This document shows, piece after piece, positions 17,723 through 26,590 of a stretch of 64,000 nucleotides of DNA. Numbering within the stretch: position 1 is the stretch's first letter; every line of letters begins with the position of its first letter. The translations under genes were made by a program, and so were the position numbers. Source of the DNA: Seonamhaeicola aphaedonensis (GTDB lineage Bacteria; Bacteroidota; Bacteroidia; Flavobacteriales; Flavobacteriaceae); the NCBI RefSeq assembly GCF_003386195.1, contig NZ_QRDX01000005.1:98915-162914 (forward strand), in the 5' to 3' direction. The notes beneath the pieces were generated by a model. It made no database searches. It was given only the letters and a program-made list of their open reading frames with translations, and had not been told where the DNA came from.

Positions 17723-19243
17723 TTAATATCCAGGATTTTGTGGCTGCAAATTAGGGCTAACTTCTAATTCTCTGATGGGGATGGGGTAGAGTAGCTCATC
17801 AGCCGTAATTATATAAGACTCTGGTTCTATACCAACAATGTCTGATGAAGGCATAGTTGGGTTTGCAAGCTCTTCTTGACCATGTGCAGTCATTACTTCA
17901 ACAGCTTTACCAGTTCTTACCAAATCAAACCAACGATGATTTTCAAAGGCTAGTTCAACTCGTCTTTCCTGAGCAATAGCATCTCTAAAAGCGGCTTGAT
18001 TTGGCAAATCTGTAGGAGTCAATGCAGGTAAACCAGCACGTGTTCTTACCATATTGAGTAAATTAAAAGGTGTATCGGTTTGATATCCCTGCTCGTTGAT
18101 GGCTTCTGCTTGCATGAGTAAAGCATCAGCATATCTGTAAATTGGCCAATTATCTGGTGTTCTAGCAAACTCAGGATCTGAATCATTATCATATTTTTTA
18201 ATATACCAAACAGGGCTTGGGTTTCTGTCAAAATAGGCTACAGAGATATCTTTTCTTAAATCATTAGGTTCATAAGCGTTAACAATACTGTTTGTAGGAA
18301 TATTTCTTCCACCCCCCCCATCGGGACCTACAACAACCACACCTCTAGAATCTAATGGCGCAAACGTGTAAATAAATCTACTAGATTCACCTTCTGGACC
18401 TTCTTTGAATTGTGCTTCAAAAATAGATTCATCATGGTTTTTGTTTGACGGATCAAAAACTGCTGCATAATCATCTAGTAAACTATATTGATTAGAACCA
18501 ATAATACTGCTTAGTTGGGATTGCGCATTGGCATAGTCTTGTCTGGTTAAATATACTTTAGCTAGTAACATTCTAGCAGCTCCTTGAGTAGCTCTTCCTA
18601 CATCGCTTCCAGAGTAGGATACTGGTAAAGCAGACACAGCAAAGTTAGCATCAGAAATAATAGACTCGTAAACTGTATTAGCAGGAGTTCTAGTAATTGC
18701 AAATGCTTGTTCAGGAGATGTTATAGGTTCTAATACCAAGGGAGTGTCTCCCCAATAGCGAACGGCGACAAAATAAAAATAAGCTCTAAAGAATTTAAGT
18801 TCTGCTTCGGTGCGCTTTTTAAAGTCCTCATTAAGATCAGCACCTTCTAAAAAAGATAGGGTAAAGTTAATATCTTTAATGGCATCATAAATTAAAGTCC
18901 AATATACATTTATCCAAAATGCTCCAGAATCCATAGTAAAGCGATCTATAAAGTTGAATTGTCGGCTACCACCAAGTTGACCACCATCAAGAAGTTGGTC
19001 GGGCATGGTATTGTCAGATCTTACTTCTTCGAAAATATAAGCATCTGTTACATATTTCTGTAGTGCAGAGTAAACAGCAATGGTGGCTTGTTCAAAATCT
19101 GCCTCAGTTTTGTAGAAATTACCATCTGTCTGAAAAGTCTCAGGTGGGATGTTTAAAAACTCTTCGTTACAACCAGTAATGGCGAAAACGATAACAAGAA
19201 ATGACACATTTCTTAACCTTAAAATTGAATTATATATTTTCAT
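17723..19243 (-). CDS. SusD/RagB-family surface glycan-binding lipoprotein (1)
   Basis: A 506-aa outer-membrane lipoprotein (FAITGC, Cys25) that caps the SusC channel and binds incoming oligosaccharide. The start NEEFLNIPPETFQTDGNFYKTEADFEQA and the tail LYPIPIRELEVSPNLQPQNPGY are typical of RagB/SusD; TPR-like helices lie between. It follows SusC by 12 nt in the sigma/FecR/SusC/SusD operon. The ligand is presumably a rhamnose- or uronate-containing fragment, inferred from the neighbours. Confidence 0.95.
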   Translation of the reverse strand: MKIYNSILRLRNVSFLVIVFAITGCNEEFLNIPPETFQTDGNFYKTEADFEQATIAVYSALQKYVTDAYIFEEVRSDNTMPDQLLDGGQLGGSRQFNFIDRFTMDSGAFWINVYWTLIYDAIKDINFTLSFLEGADLNEDFKKRTEAELKFFRAYFYFVAVRYWGDTPLVLEPITSPEQAFAITRTPANTVYESIISDANFAVSALPVSYSGSDVGRATQGAARMLLAKVYLTRQDYANAQSQLSSIIGSNQYSLLDDYAAVFDPSNKNHDESIFEAQFKEGPEGESSRFIYTFAPLDSRGVVVVGPDGGGGRNIPTNSIVNAYEPNDLRKDISVAYFDRNPSPVWYIKKYDNDSDPEFARTPDNWPIYRYADALLMQAEAINEQGYQTDTPFNLLNMVRTRAGLPALTPTDLPNQAAFRDAIAQERRVELAFENHRWFDLVRTGKAVEVMTAHGQEELANPTMPSSDIVGIEPESYIITADELLYPIPIRELEVSPNLQPQNPGY

Positions 19244-19255
19244 TGTATCTTCTTT

Positions 19256-22200
19256 TTAAAATTTAATGTTAGCACCAAACGTAAATGTTCTGTTGGTAGG
19301 GTATCCAAATTCATCAATACCTAGTTGTTGTACATTATTTCCAAAACGACTTACTTGAGGGTTCCAACCACTATAGTTGGTAAATTTGGCAGCATTCTGT
19401 ACACTGAGGAATAATCTCATTTCAGTTAAAAAATTAACCTTATCTAAAAGTGTTTGTGGTAGTTTATAACCAAATGTGATATTTCTTATCCATAGGTGAT
19501 CTCCTTTTTCAAGCCAATGTGTTCCGGCTTGATGTGTGTTTCGAAAATGAATTCCAGGGATTAAACCATCTCCAGGCTCATCTGGTGAAATGAATCTGTT
19601 CAAGAACTTTGAACTCACATTCCAACGTCCTTTGGCATTGTATAAAACTTCATTTGCTTGTGGTAAGATGTCATACCCAAACATACCTGTTGCTAAAACT
19701 GATAATGAAAAATTCTTATAGTTAAATACATTGTTAAACCCAAGTATAACTTTAGGATGTGGATTTCCTATATCTGACTGATCTAACCCATCTATAGTAC
19801 CATCCTCATTAATGTCTCTAAAAATATAGGCTCCAAAGTCTCTTGAGCCTGGTGCAGCCCCTAAATTAGGGTCGTCTAACTGTGCTTGTGTGGTAAATAT
19901 GCCATCAACTGTCCAGCCCCTAAGCGAACCAACTGGTAAGCCTACTCTGGTAACATTAAACCTTGAGTTGATTTCTGAAATTTCATCAGGTAACGACGTT
20001 ACTTCATTCTTTAAAAAAGATAAATTTAAATTACCATTCCATGAAAAATTACCATCAGCACTGTAAAGGTTTGCCCCTAGTTCTAGATCTAATCCAGTAT
20101 TTTCCATTTCACCAACATTGGTTCTTACAGTACCAAAACCAGAAACCGCTGGAATTGATAAATTAAAAAGCATATCTTCTGTGGTTTTCTTGAAATAGCT
20201 CACATTTAAGCTTACCGCACTATCAAATAATGCCATTTCCATTCCAATATCCAGTTGCGTACTGGTTTCCCATTGTAATGTACTTGACGGTAAAGACGTT
20301 AAAGATTTCCCTAGAACAACATTATCATTTAGAACATAATTAAAATTATTACTTAAATCATTTGCATTAGGAATTGAAATTACGTTACCAAAACGATCAA
20401 AATCACCGATTGCGGAGTTACCTGTGATACCATAACTACCTCTAAGCTTTAGTTCATTTATAATACCATCTTCAGGAAAGAAGTCTTCTTCAGATACTCG
20501 CCAACCAACAGAAGCAGAGGGGAAATTTCCATACTTATTATTAGTTCCAAATCTAGACGAACCCTCTCTTCTAAAATTTAACTCTACAAGGTATTTTGAT
20601 TTATAATCATATCCCACACGCGCAAAAAACGCGGCTAAAGACCAGTTACTTCCATCGGTTACCGCAGCAGTAACCTCAGCAGCCTCTAGATAATTCAAAA
20701 CATCGTCACTCGGGAAACCTCTCCCTGTAACATTGGTGTTCTCGCCAGATTGTTTTTGAGCTGTGTATCCTAATAAGGCACTAACAGAGTGGTCTCCAAA
20801 CATGTTATCATAACTTAGGAGATTGTCAACTCCCCAATTTGTTATATCTCTTTTTGAATTAGTGGCTGTATTTACAAACGGAGGGGCGCCTGGCGATAAG
20901 TTAGAAGCATTACCAATTCTAAACTGTCCTATAGTAGTTGGTGTAAGGGTGTTCTGTTCTATAGTTAATACACGACCATATAATTGTGGTTTATAATGTA
21001 ACCCTGGCAATAAGGTAATGTCTAAGTTAATACTAGCATTGATGTCTCTTTGAATAGTATTGTTTTTACGTTCCAAAGCTTCAAAAAGCGGGTTTGCTCG
21101 TGCAAAGTAGCCAGGGGAATCTGCCGCTATAAAAGGGATAATATCTCCATTTTCATCATAAGGAGACTTTAGCGGACTGGAGGTTATTGCTTTCATTATA
21201 ATACCTCTAGAGCCATCTTCTGGTAATAAGTTATTTTCAGAAAATGAAACGGCTACGTTAGAACCAACTTTTAACCAATCTTTTACATTGGCGTCTAAAT
21301 TTGTTCGTAAGGAGTATCTTTTAAAATCACTATTAATAAGCACCCCTTCTTGACTTAGGTAACCTCCTGATACAGCTCCTTTAAATTTACTGTTACCACC
21401 TCTAAAAGTGACGTTATGATCTTGAAAGAGTGCATCTCTAAAAATGAAATCTTGCCAATCAACAGTTTTAAGATTAGGGTCATTTAAAGCATCGAGGTAA
21501 ATTTGAGGAACAGCGTTGTTTGTACCGTTACGGTCATTAAGTTCTGCAACTCTTTCTGCATTATACTGAGCATATTGACGGGCATTTAATACTTTAGGTC
21601 TCCAACCATTTGGAACACTTTGAATACCTGTAGAACCTGAGTAGGTAAATTGAGTTTCGGCTTCTTTTGCTTTTATAGTTTGAATTAAAATTACACCGTT
21701 GGAACCTCTTGCTCCATAAATGGATGTTGAGGCTGCATCTTTTAGAACTGTGATTGATTCTATGTCATTAGGATTAAGACTCTGAGGAATACCATTCCCT
21801 ATAGGAAAACCATCAATTACAACTAATGGTTGGGTTCCTGCATTAATAGAACTAATACCTCTTACTCGTATTGCAGGGGCTTCTCCAGGTGTTCCAGAAT
21901 TATCATTGATAATAACACCAGATACTCTACCTTGCATAGCTTGACCAGCTGTAGTATTGGGCATGTCTTGAGCCCCTTTTAAATCTACTTCAGAAATTGC
22001 AGATGTTATTTTCTTTCTACTTTTCGAACCATATCCAACAACTACAACTTCATCTAAACCAGCAGCATTCTCTATAAGTCTAATAGTAATTGGAGTAGAG
22101 GTATTGGCGGTAACTTCTTTAGTAGTAAAGCCTATATAAGAGATAACAAGTATGGCATTATCTGATGAAACATTAAGCGAAAAATTTCCATCAAAATCTG

Positions 22201-22690
22201 ATGTAACACCATTACTAGTTCCTTTTTCAATAATGTTTGCTCCTGGTAAAGGGGTGTTATTGCTATCTAACACCGTACCCGTTACAGTTTTTTGAATATC
22301 TTTTTTGGTACTTAATTCTTTAACAGGCTCTTCAACATAAATAGCGCCCTCTTTTGTGAGTTTAAAATTATAGTGGCTTAGTTTTGATATTTCTCTGAAC
22401 AGGTCAACTATTTTGATTTCCCCTTTTTTAACTTTAATTTTTGGGGTTTTATCAAAACTTCCTGATCGATAAATAAAATTGTATTCTGTTTGTTTTTTTA
22501 CAACATCTAGAACCTCCTCAATGGACATTATTGCATTTTCAGGAAAGGTGATTTTTTCGTCTTGAGAAAATCCATTTTCAGTGCTTAAGGCAAAAGTTAA
22601 GAATGAAAAGAAAAATATAAGAACTTTCATGGTAAAAAGTAGAGGTGCTTTTAGACGTGAAAAACAGCACCAGTTTAGCTTGGTTTTCAT
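19256..22690 (-). CDS. SusC-family TonB-dependent transporter with STN signalling domain (1)
   Basis: A 1144-aa outer-membrane importer. After a long signal region (cleavage near residue 42) it has an STN domain (about 55-120), a carboxypeptidase-D regulatory-like domain (about 133-215; GTVLDSNNTPLPGANI), the plug (from DEVVVVGYGSKSRKKITSAIS, with IRVRGISSINAG and VLKDAASTSIYGARGSNGVILI), and a 22-strand barrel ending in aromatic-rich FTFGANIKF. The STN domain is the part that talks to a FecR anti-sigma factor, and FecR and an ECF sigma factor lie directly upstream. Binding of substrate outside is therefore expected to release the sigma factor and raise expression of this system. The other SusC (27930) lacks STN. 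Confidence 0.95.
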   Translation of the reverse strand: MKTKLNWCCFSRLKAPLLFTMKVLIFFFSFLTFALSTENGFSQDEKITFPENAIMSIEEVLDVVKKQTEYNFIYRSGSFDKTPKIKVKKGEIKIVDLFREISKLSHYNFKLTKEGAIYVEEPVKELSTKKDIQKTVTGTVLDSNNTPLPGANIIEKGTSNGVTSDFDGNFSLNVSSDNAILVISYIGFTTKEVTANTSTPITIRLIENAAGLDEVVVVGYGSKSRKKITSAISEVDLKGAQDMPNTTAGQAMQGRVSGVIINDNSGTPGEAPAIRVRGISSINAGTQPLVVIDGFPIGNGIPQSLNPNDIESITVLKDAASTSIYGARGSNGVILIQTIKAKEAETQFTYSGSTGIQSVPNGWRPKVLNARQYAQYNAERVAELNDRNGTNNAVPQIYLDALNDPNLKTVDWQDFIFRDALFQDHNVTFRGGNSKFKGAVSGGYLSQEGVLINSDFKRYSLRTNLDANVKDWLKVGSNVAVSFSENNLLPEDGSRGIIMKAITSSPLKSPYDENGDIIPFIAADSPGYFARANPLFEALERKNNTIQRDINASINLDITLLPGLHYKPQLYGRVLTIEQNTLTPTTIGQFRIGNASNLSPGAPPFVNTATNSKRDITNWGVDNLLSYDNMFGDHSVSALLGYTAQKQSGENTNVTGRGFPSDDVLNYLEAAEVTAAVTDGSNWSLAAFFARVGYDYKSKYLVELNFRREGSSRFGTNNKYGNFPSASVGWRVSEEDFFPEDGIINELKLRGSYGITGNSAIGDFDRFGNVISIPNANDLSNNFNYVLNDNVVLGKSLTSLPSSTLQWETSTQLDIGMEMALFDSAVSLNVSYFKKTTEDMLFNLSIPAVSGFGTVRTNVGEMENTGLDLELGANLYSADGNFSWNGNLNLSFLKNEVTSLPDEISEINSRFNVTRVGLPVGSLRGWTVDGIFTTQAQLDDPNLGAAPGSRDFGAYIFRDINEDGTIDGLDQSDIGNPHPKVILGFNNVFNYKNFSLSVLATGMFGYDILPQANEVLYNAKGRWNVSSKFLNRFISPDEPGDGLIPGIHFRNTHQAGTHWLEKGDHLWIRNITFGYKLPQTLLDKVNFLTEMRLFLSVQNAAKFTNYSGWNPQVSRFGNNVQQLGIDEFGYPTNRTFTFGANIKF

Positions 22691-22739
22691 AAATTTGAAT
22701 ATTCGTTAATAATTAGTTAATTGATTTTTAATGAATCTC

Positions 22740-22777
22740 GGGTGGTTGTTTAAATTTTCCAGGTCTAGACACCACCC
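22740..22777 (-). promoter_or_regulatory. Hairpin between fecR and susC
   Basis: GGGTGGT (22740-22746) pairs with ACCACCC (22771-22777), with a small inner palindrome GTCTAGAC (22763-22770). On the minus strand the hairpin lies about 50 nt ahead of the susC start and has no U-tract after it, so it is not a standard terminator for that strand. It may mark an mRNA 5' leader, a processing site or an attenuator separating the low-level sigma/fecR message from susCD. Confidence 0.4.
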
Positions 22778-22789
22778 ATTTTTTTGTTA

Positions 22790-23926
22790 TCATATCATAG
22801 TTATAGTTTTATTGGTTATACGGTATTTTACTTCATTAGTATTTTGAATAATATCTAAGATTTGTTTTAGGTTTGAGTTTTTCCTGAAAACACCATTAAA
22901 CTCTATAGTTTCTTTTGTTTCATCTTCAAAAGTTATGGAGACATCGTACCACCTGGATAATACTTTTGTAATCTCTTTTAATGAGGTGTTTTTGAAACTA
23001 AATAAGCCATCTTTCCAAGATATTTGATTGTAAACGTCTACCTTGGTAACACTTAGGCTTTTAGAACCAAGGTTTAAATTTGATTGCTCACCTGGTACTA
23101 GTTTTTGATACTGATTATTAAAATTGTCAACTAGCACTTTTCCTTCAACCAGGGTAGTAAAGATTGTGTTTTCGTCTTTATAGGCTTTAATGTTAAACTG
23201 AGTACCTAGAACTTGTACATCTTGGCCTTCAGAATGCACAATAAAACCCGAACCATTATGTTTTGTACTTGGGGACACCTCAAAATAAGCTTCACCATAA
23301 ACTAATTCAACTTCTCTGGTTTTATTAGGAGTAAAGGCTACTGGATATCTAAGCCTGGTTTCAGAATTCATCCAAACTTTAGTGCCATCTGCAAGTACTA
23401 AATAGAATTGTCCTCCTCTTGGGATGGTTAGTATGTTTTGTTTAATCAAATCACTAGATGGAGATTTAGCCGATTTATATATAAGCTGTTCGCCATTACT
23501 AGAGGCTTCTTTGTTATTATAAACCATACCTTTTTCCAAAGCTATTTTTGATCCGTCATCCAGTGTTAAGGTTGCTTTATCAGTTCCTATTTTTATTGGG
23601 TTGTCTTTGGCTACTTCATACTCCTGATGAATTTTAGATTTATCCTTTAGGGAATTGAAATACCACAAACTTCCCAAAGAAATAAATATGGCTGCAGCTG
23701 CTGCATATTTAAAGTTTGAAACACTTTTTTGTATATCAGTTCTTTTTGAAATTTTATACCACCCCTTTTCTAAATTGACGGTGTCAATACCTCTATTGCA
23801 ATTTCGTTGAACTCTTTTAAAATAATCACGATGTTTTGGTGATTCATTGTACCAAGTCTCAAAAATTTTCTCCTCTTCTTCAGAAAGCGTTTGTTTTATT
23901 TTCTTTATGATTAGTTTAAAATCCAT
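22790..23926 (-). CDS. FecR-family anti-sigma factor
   Basis: A 378-aa single-pass inner-membrane regulator. The cytoplasmic N-terminus (1-70; SEEEEKIFETWYNESPKHRDYF) should hold the ECF sigma factor. One transmembrane helix follows (about 73-90; AAAAAIFISLGSLWYF). The periplasmic FecR domain (about 150-260) contains GGQFYLVLADGTKVWMNSET and GEAYFEVSP, and a C-terminal DUF4974 domain (about 305-378; FSFKNTSLKEITKVLSRWY) is STN-like. It is paired with the sigma gene 89 nt upstream and the STN-bearing SusC 99 nt downstream, a complete trans-envelope signalling set. Confidence 0.93.
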   Translation of the reverse strand: MDFKLIIKKIKQTLSEEEEKIFETWYNESPKHRDYFKRVQRNCNRGIDTVNLEKGWYKISKRTDIQKSVSNFKYAAAAAIFISLGSLWYFNSLKDKSKIHQEYEVAKDNPIKIGTDKATLTLDDGSKIALEKGMVYNNKEASSNGEQLIYKSAKSPSSDLIKQNILTIPRGGQFYLVLADGTKVWMNSETRLRYPVAFTPNKTREVELVYGEAYFEVSPSTKHNGSGFIVHSEGQDVQVLGTQFNIKAYKDENTIFTTLVEGKVLVDNFNNQYQKLVPGEQSNLNLGSKSLSVTKVDVYNQISWKDGLFSFKNTSLKEITKVLSRWYDVSITFEDETKETIEFNGVFRKNSNLKQILDIIQNTNEVKYRITNKTITMI

Positions 23927-24015
23927 AGTGTTAAAATCAATGATGATTTATTAATAGACAAAAGAATGCTTAAAAAGGGTGACAAAAACTTATAAAAAAA
24001 AGTGCTTTATTCTAT

Positions 24016-24585
24016 CTAGAATTGCAGTATTGTTAAAATGAAGGTGGTAGTAAATAGGACAAACTGTGCTAATTTTACCTTGGCGCGTTTTAATTGAGTT
24101 TTAACAGTGTTTACAGATATGTTGAGTTCGTTTGCTATTTCTTTATATTGATAGTCATTAACAAACCGCAACTTTACAATCAGCTTCATTTTGTTGGGTA
24201 AACTTTCTATTGATTCCAAAACTCTTTGGTAAAGAATTTGTTTGTTGTTATCTTCTAAGGTATAGGGGGTTTGAACATTTTTGTTAGCATAGTCTAAAAT
24301 GAACACATCATCCGTGTAAGATATTTTAAGCGCTTTTAATTTATTTAAACACTGGTTTCTTACCATGGCATATAAATATGCTTTTAGGCTTGTTTTTATT
24401 TCAATAGTTTCAGCTTTTTCCCAAAGACAAACGTACACATCTTGAACAATATCTTCACTTAAGCCTTTGTCAAACAAATATTGGTTTGCGTAAACAACTA
24501 ACTCGAAATAATGCTCTTGAAAAAGTTCTTTAAAAGCTAAATGATTCTTATTTCGTATTTCAAAAAGAATTTCTCTCGGGTTCAT
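24016..24585 (-). CDS. ECF RNA polymerase sigma factor with hydrophobic C-terminal tail
   Basis: A 189-aa group 4 sigma-70 factor of the Bacteroidota type. Region 2 (about 20-90) contains LSEDIVQDVYVCLWEKAE; region 4 (about 120-172) contains LPNKMKLIVKLRFVNDYQYKEIANELNISVNTVKTQLKRAK with a clear helix-turn-helix. The last ~16 residues (QFVLFTTTFILTILQF) are strongly hydrophobic, enough for a membrane-inserting tail, which could keep the factor near its FecR partner. It heads the sigma/FecR/SusC/SusD operon. A minus-strand PUL promoter lies 128-164 bp upstream, so the sigma gene may itself belong to the wider regulon. Confidence 0.92.
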   Translation of the reverse strand: MNPREILFEIRNKNHLAFKELFQEHYFELVVYANQYLFDKGLSEDIVQDVYVCLWEKAETIEIKTSLKAYLYAMVRNQCLNKLKALKISYTDDVFILDYANKNVQTPYTLEDNNKQILYQRVLESIESLPNKMKLIVKLRFVNDYQYKEIANELNISVNTVKTQLKRAKVKLAQFVLFTTTFILTILQF

Positions 24586-24712
24586 ATTATTAATTGACCT
24601 AAATCAAAAGCAAACTTTATCAGTAATATATAGAGTGTAAGTTTGAATAAAAAGGTGTCTTGATTTAGTTAGTTCTATTTTGGCTTTAAAATACTATACG
24701 TTAGTTGGTAGT

Positions 24713-24757
24713 TCAATATAGAATCAAAAAAGGATATCACTATCCTGTACAATACTG
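24713..24757 (-). promoter_or_regulatory. PUL promoter 4 (minus): CAGT-N6-CAGGATA-N20-TATATTGA
   Basis: On the minus strand TACAGGATA (24749-24741) has a CAGT half-site 10 bp upstream and TATATTGA (24720-24713) exactly 20 nt downstream. It would drive the sigma/FecR/SusC/SusD operon. The -7 box is of the weaker TAnnTTG type. Confidence 0.6.
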
Positions 24758-24850
24758 TTTTAATTACGCTGTTTATAAAGAGTATTAAAAATGCTATAAA
24801 TTTTGGTTGTCAATACAAAAAATAAAAAGACTACAGGGTGGATTTTTCAA

Positions 24851-24896
24851 TCAGTACTGTACAGGATAAATATATATCAATCATAACATAAATTGC
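24851..24896 (+). promoter_or_regulatory. PUL promoter 3: CAGT-N6-CAGGATA-N20-TAAATTGC
   Basis: TACAGGATA lies at 24860-24868, with CAGT 10 bp upstream and TAAATTGC (24889-24896) 20 nt downstream, 26 nt before the DUF1080 gene start at 24922. Confidence 0.68.
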
Positions 24897-24921
24897 CAAA
24901 AGTCTAAATCTAAAATATGCT

Positions 24922-25698
24922 ATGAAAAAAGAAATTATGTTTTTTGTTTTAATGATTTTATCTGCACTGAATATATTTTCATGTAGAAATGAAAAAAATC
25001 ATCATCATAATAGTAATGAAAATGCGTATCACACAATTTTCAATGGAGAAAATCTCGAAGGTTGGGAAGGAGACTCCATCTATTGGCGTGTTGAGAATGG
25101 TAATTTAGTTGGTGAGGTGACTCCAGAGACTATATTGAAAAGAAATTCATTCATCATTTATAAAAAGGAACAACCTGAAAACTTTGAATTAAAATTAGAA
25201 TATCGTGTTAGCGCATTGGGAAATAGCGGTATTAATTACCGAAGTGAGATTATTGAAGGTATGCCTTTTGCGTTAGGAGGTTACCAATGTGATATAGATG
25301 GTAGAAATAGGTTTACGGGGCAGAATTATGAAGAAAGAAAGCGCACCACATTGGCTTATATGGGCGAAACTGTAACTATTCCGCAGATGCCTGATAGTAT
25401 CCCAACAAGTAATATTCGTGATAATGTTAAGAAGAATTGTTGGCAAACAAGATTGGTTATGGACACCCTCGGAACTAAAGCCCAATTAAAATCCAATATA
25501 AAATCAAATGATTGGAATCAAGTTCATATCAAAGTTCATGAAAATAACATGCAACATTATGTAAACGGTGTTCTAATGAGTGAAGTAACCGATTTAGATA
25601 CTATAAATAGAACTATAAAAGGTTATATTGGAGTGCAGGTTCATGTGGGTCCTCCAATGAAAATAGAATATAAAGATATAAAGCTGAAGCACCTTTAA
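24922..25698 (+). CDS. Single-domain DUF1080 lipoprotein
   Basis: A 258-aa lipoprotein (NIFSC, Cys21) with a His/Asn-rich linker (NHHHNSNEN) and one DUF1080 (3-keto-disaccharide hydrolase-type) domain: YHTIFNGENLEGWEGDSIYWRVENGNLVGE, NSGINYRSE, YVNGVLMSEVTD, GYIGVQVHVGPPMKIEYKDIKL. It shares the NG-x-NLEGWE and NSG signatures with the double-domain protein at 10175 but is transcribed alone from its own PUL promoter. It ends at a terminator and is convergent with the ThuA gene. A role in cleaving or binding 3-keto-glycosides is inferred from the family. Confidence 0.85.
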   Translation: MKKEIMFFVLMILSALNIFSCRNEKNHHHNSNENAYHTIFNGENLEGWEGDSIYWRVENGNLVGEVTPETILKRNSFIIYKKEQPENFELKLEYRVSALGNSGINYRSEIIEGMPFALGGYQCDIDGRNRFTGQNYEERKRTTLAYMGETVTIPQMPDSIPTSNIRDNVKKNCWQTRLVMDTLGTKAQLKSNIKSNDWNQVHIKVHENNMQHYVNGVLMSEVTDLDTINRTIKGYIGVQVHVGPPMKIEYKDIKLKHL

Positions 25699-25711
25699 TT
25701 TGGCAAAGTTC

Positions 25712-25739
25712 ACTGAAACTAAAAAGTCTTCAGTTTTTT
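25712..25739 (+). terminator. Terminator after the DUF1080 gene
   Basis: ACTGAAACT (25712-25720) pairs with AGTCTTCAGT (25725-25734, one bulged C) and is followed by six T residues. It lies between the convergent DUF1080 (ends 25698) and ThuA (ends 25754) genes. Confidence 0.65.
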
Positions 25740-25753
25740 GAAAGAATGGTAAC

Positions 25754-26491
25754 TTATTCCATAACTTTTTTACTGGCCCATATGATTGCTCCTATGATAT
25801 GTTTTCTGAATACAATATCATCATAAATTTCCGGTCTGTGTCCTAATTGCGTTTGAAAAACGCGACTACCCTCAAATAGGTGATACCAAGCTATTGGGTG
25901 GTCTCCCATGGTCATGTTTTTGCCATGAAAGTTCTTCATTTCAACAGAGTTTTCGTTTAATGAGATGAGAACATTGACATCATCTCTAGGGCTTCTGTTC
26001 AAAGAATACCATTCGTCTTCCCAGACCATACTTTCTGCTTTTAAGTGTTGAGTGGCTGGGTGCGTATTATTCTCAATGTTAATTCTGCCTTTTTGAATAC
26101 CAGAATGACCAATAAATCTGGCTCCTACCAAATTTCCAAACCATGGCCAATTTAATTCAGTTACTGTTGCGGAATGGATACCTACAAATCCTTTACCAGA
26201 TTGAATGTAATTTTTAAAAGCTTCCTTCTGGTTATTGTTCAAAATGTCTTTATTGGTAAGTAGAAAAACTATAACATCAAATTTATGCAATATGTCTTTT
26301 GTAAAAAAGGTAGCATCTTCAGTAAAGGTGCATTTCCACCCGTTTTCTTCTCCCATCTCAACAAAACTTTTTACGGCGTTAGGTAAACAGTCATGACGGT
26401 AATGACCGGTTTTGGTAAATACCAATATGTTTTGACTTGAAGCAGAAAAGCAAAAGCAAAAAAAAATAATTTTAAAGACTAATATTCTCAT
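25754..26491 (-). CDS. ThuA-domain protein (class I glutamine amidotransferase-like fold), exported
   Basis: The 245-aa product begins at the ATG at 26491, which gives a clean signal peptide (MRILVFKIIFFCFCFSASSQ); a GTG 24 nt upstream would put a polar extension before it. The ThuA domain spans NILVFTKTGHYRHDCLP, FDVIVFLLTNKDILNNNQ, GFVGIHSAT, WPWFGNLVGARFIGH and WYHLFEGSRVFQTQLGHRPE. In rhizobia ThuA works with the oxidoreductase ThuB on 3-keto-trehalose, so its presence next to DUF1080 genes and in the same locus as two Gfo/Idh/MocA oxidoreductases supports a keto-sugar theme. It is probably co-transcribed with the nucleoside-hydrolase-like gene upstream (gap 99 nt). Confidence 0.85.
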   Translation of the reverse strand: MRILVFKIIFFCFCFSASSQNILVFTKTGHYRHDCLPNAVKSFVEMGEENGWKCTFTEDATFFTKDILHKFDVIVFLLTNKDILNNNQKEAFKNYIQSGKGFVGIHSATVTELNWPWFGNLVGARFIGHSGIQKGRINIENNTHPATQHLKAESMVWEDEWYSLNRSPRDDVNVLISLNENSVEMKNFHGKNMTMGDHPIAWYHLFEGSRVFQTQLGHRPEIYDDIVFRKHIIGAIIWASKKVME

Positions 26492-26590
26492 ATTCAGAAA
26501 TTTAAATTCTTGCACAATTTGTGTTTAAGTTTTAAAGAGTGTTCTGTTGTAGTATATGAGCGATTAATTTTTAAGTTTTTGCTTAAAAGC

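Larger units (their letters stand above)
24586..24921. other. Divergent intergenic region, 336 nt, no gene
   Basis: No ORF is supportable here. The region holds two PUL promoter copies pointing outward (minus 24713-24749, plus 24851-24896). AGGATA-TCAC-TATCCT at 24731-24746 forms an inverted repeat that overlaps the minus-strand motif. Leaders are about 128 nt (sigma gene) and 26 nt (DUF1080 gene) from the -7 boxes. Confidence 0.7.

Noticed and set aside
24731-24746. AGGATA-TCAC-TATCCT inverted repeat as a separate operator
   Set aside because: Its right arm is part of the minus-strand promoter motif, and the left arm lacks the CAG core; no other promoter shows the inverted form.
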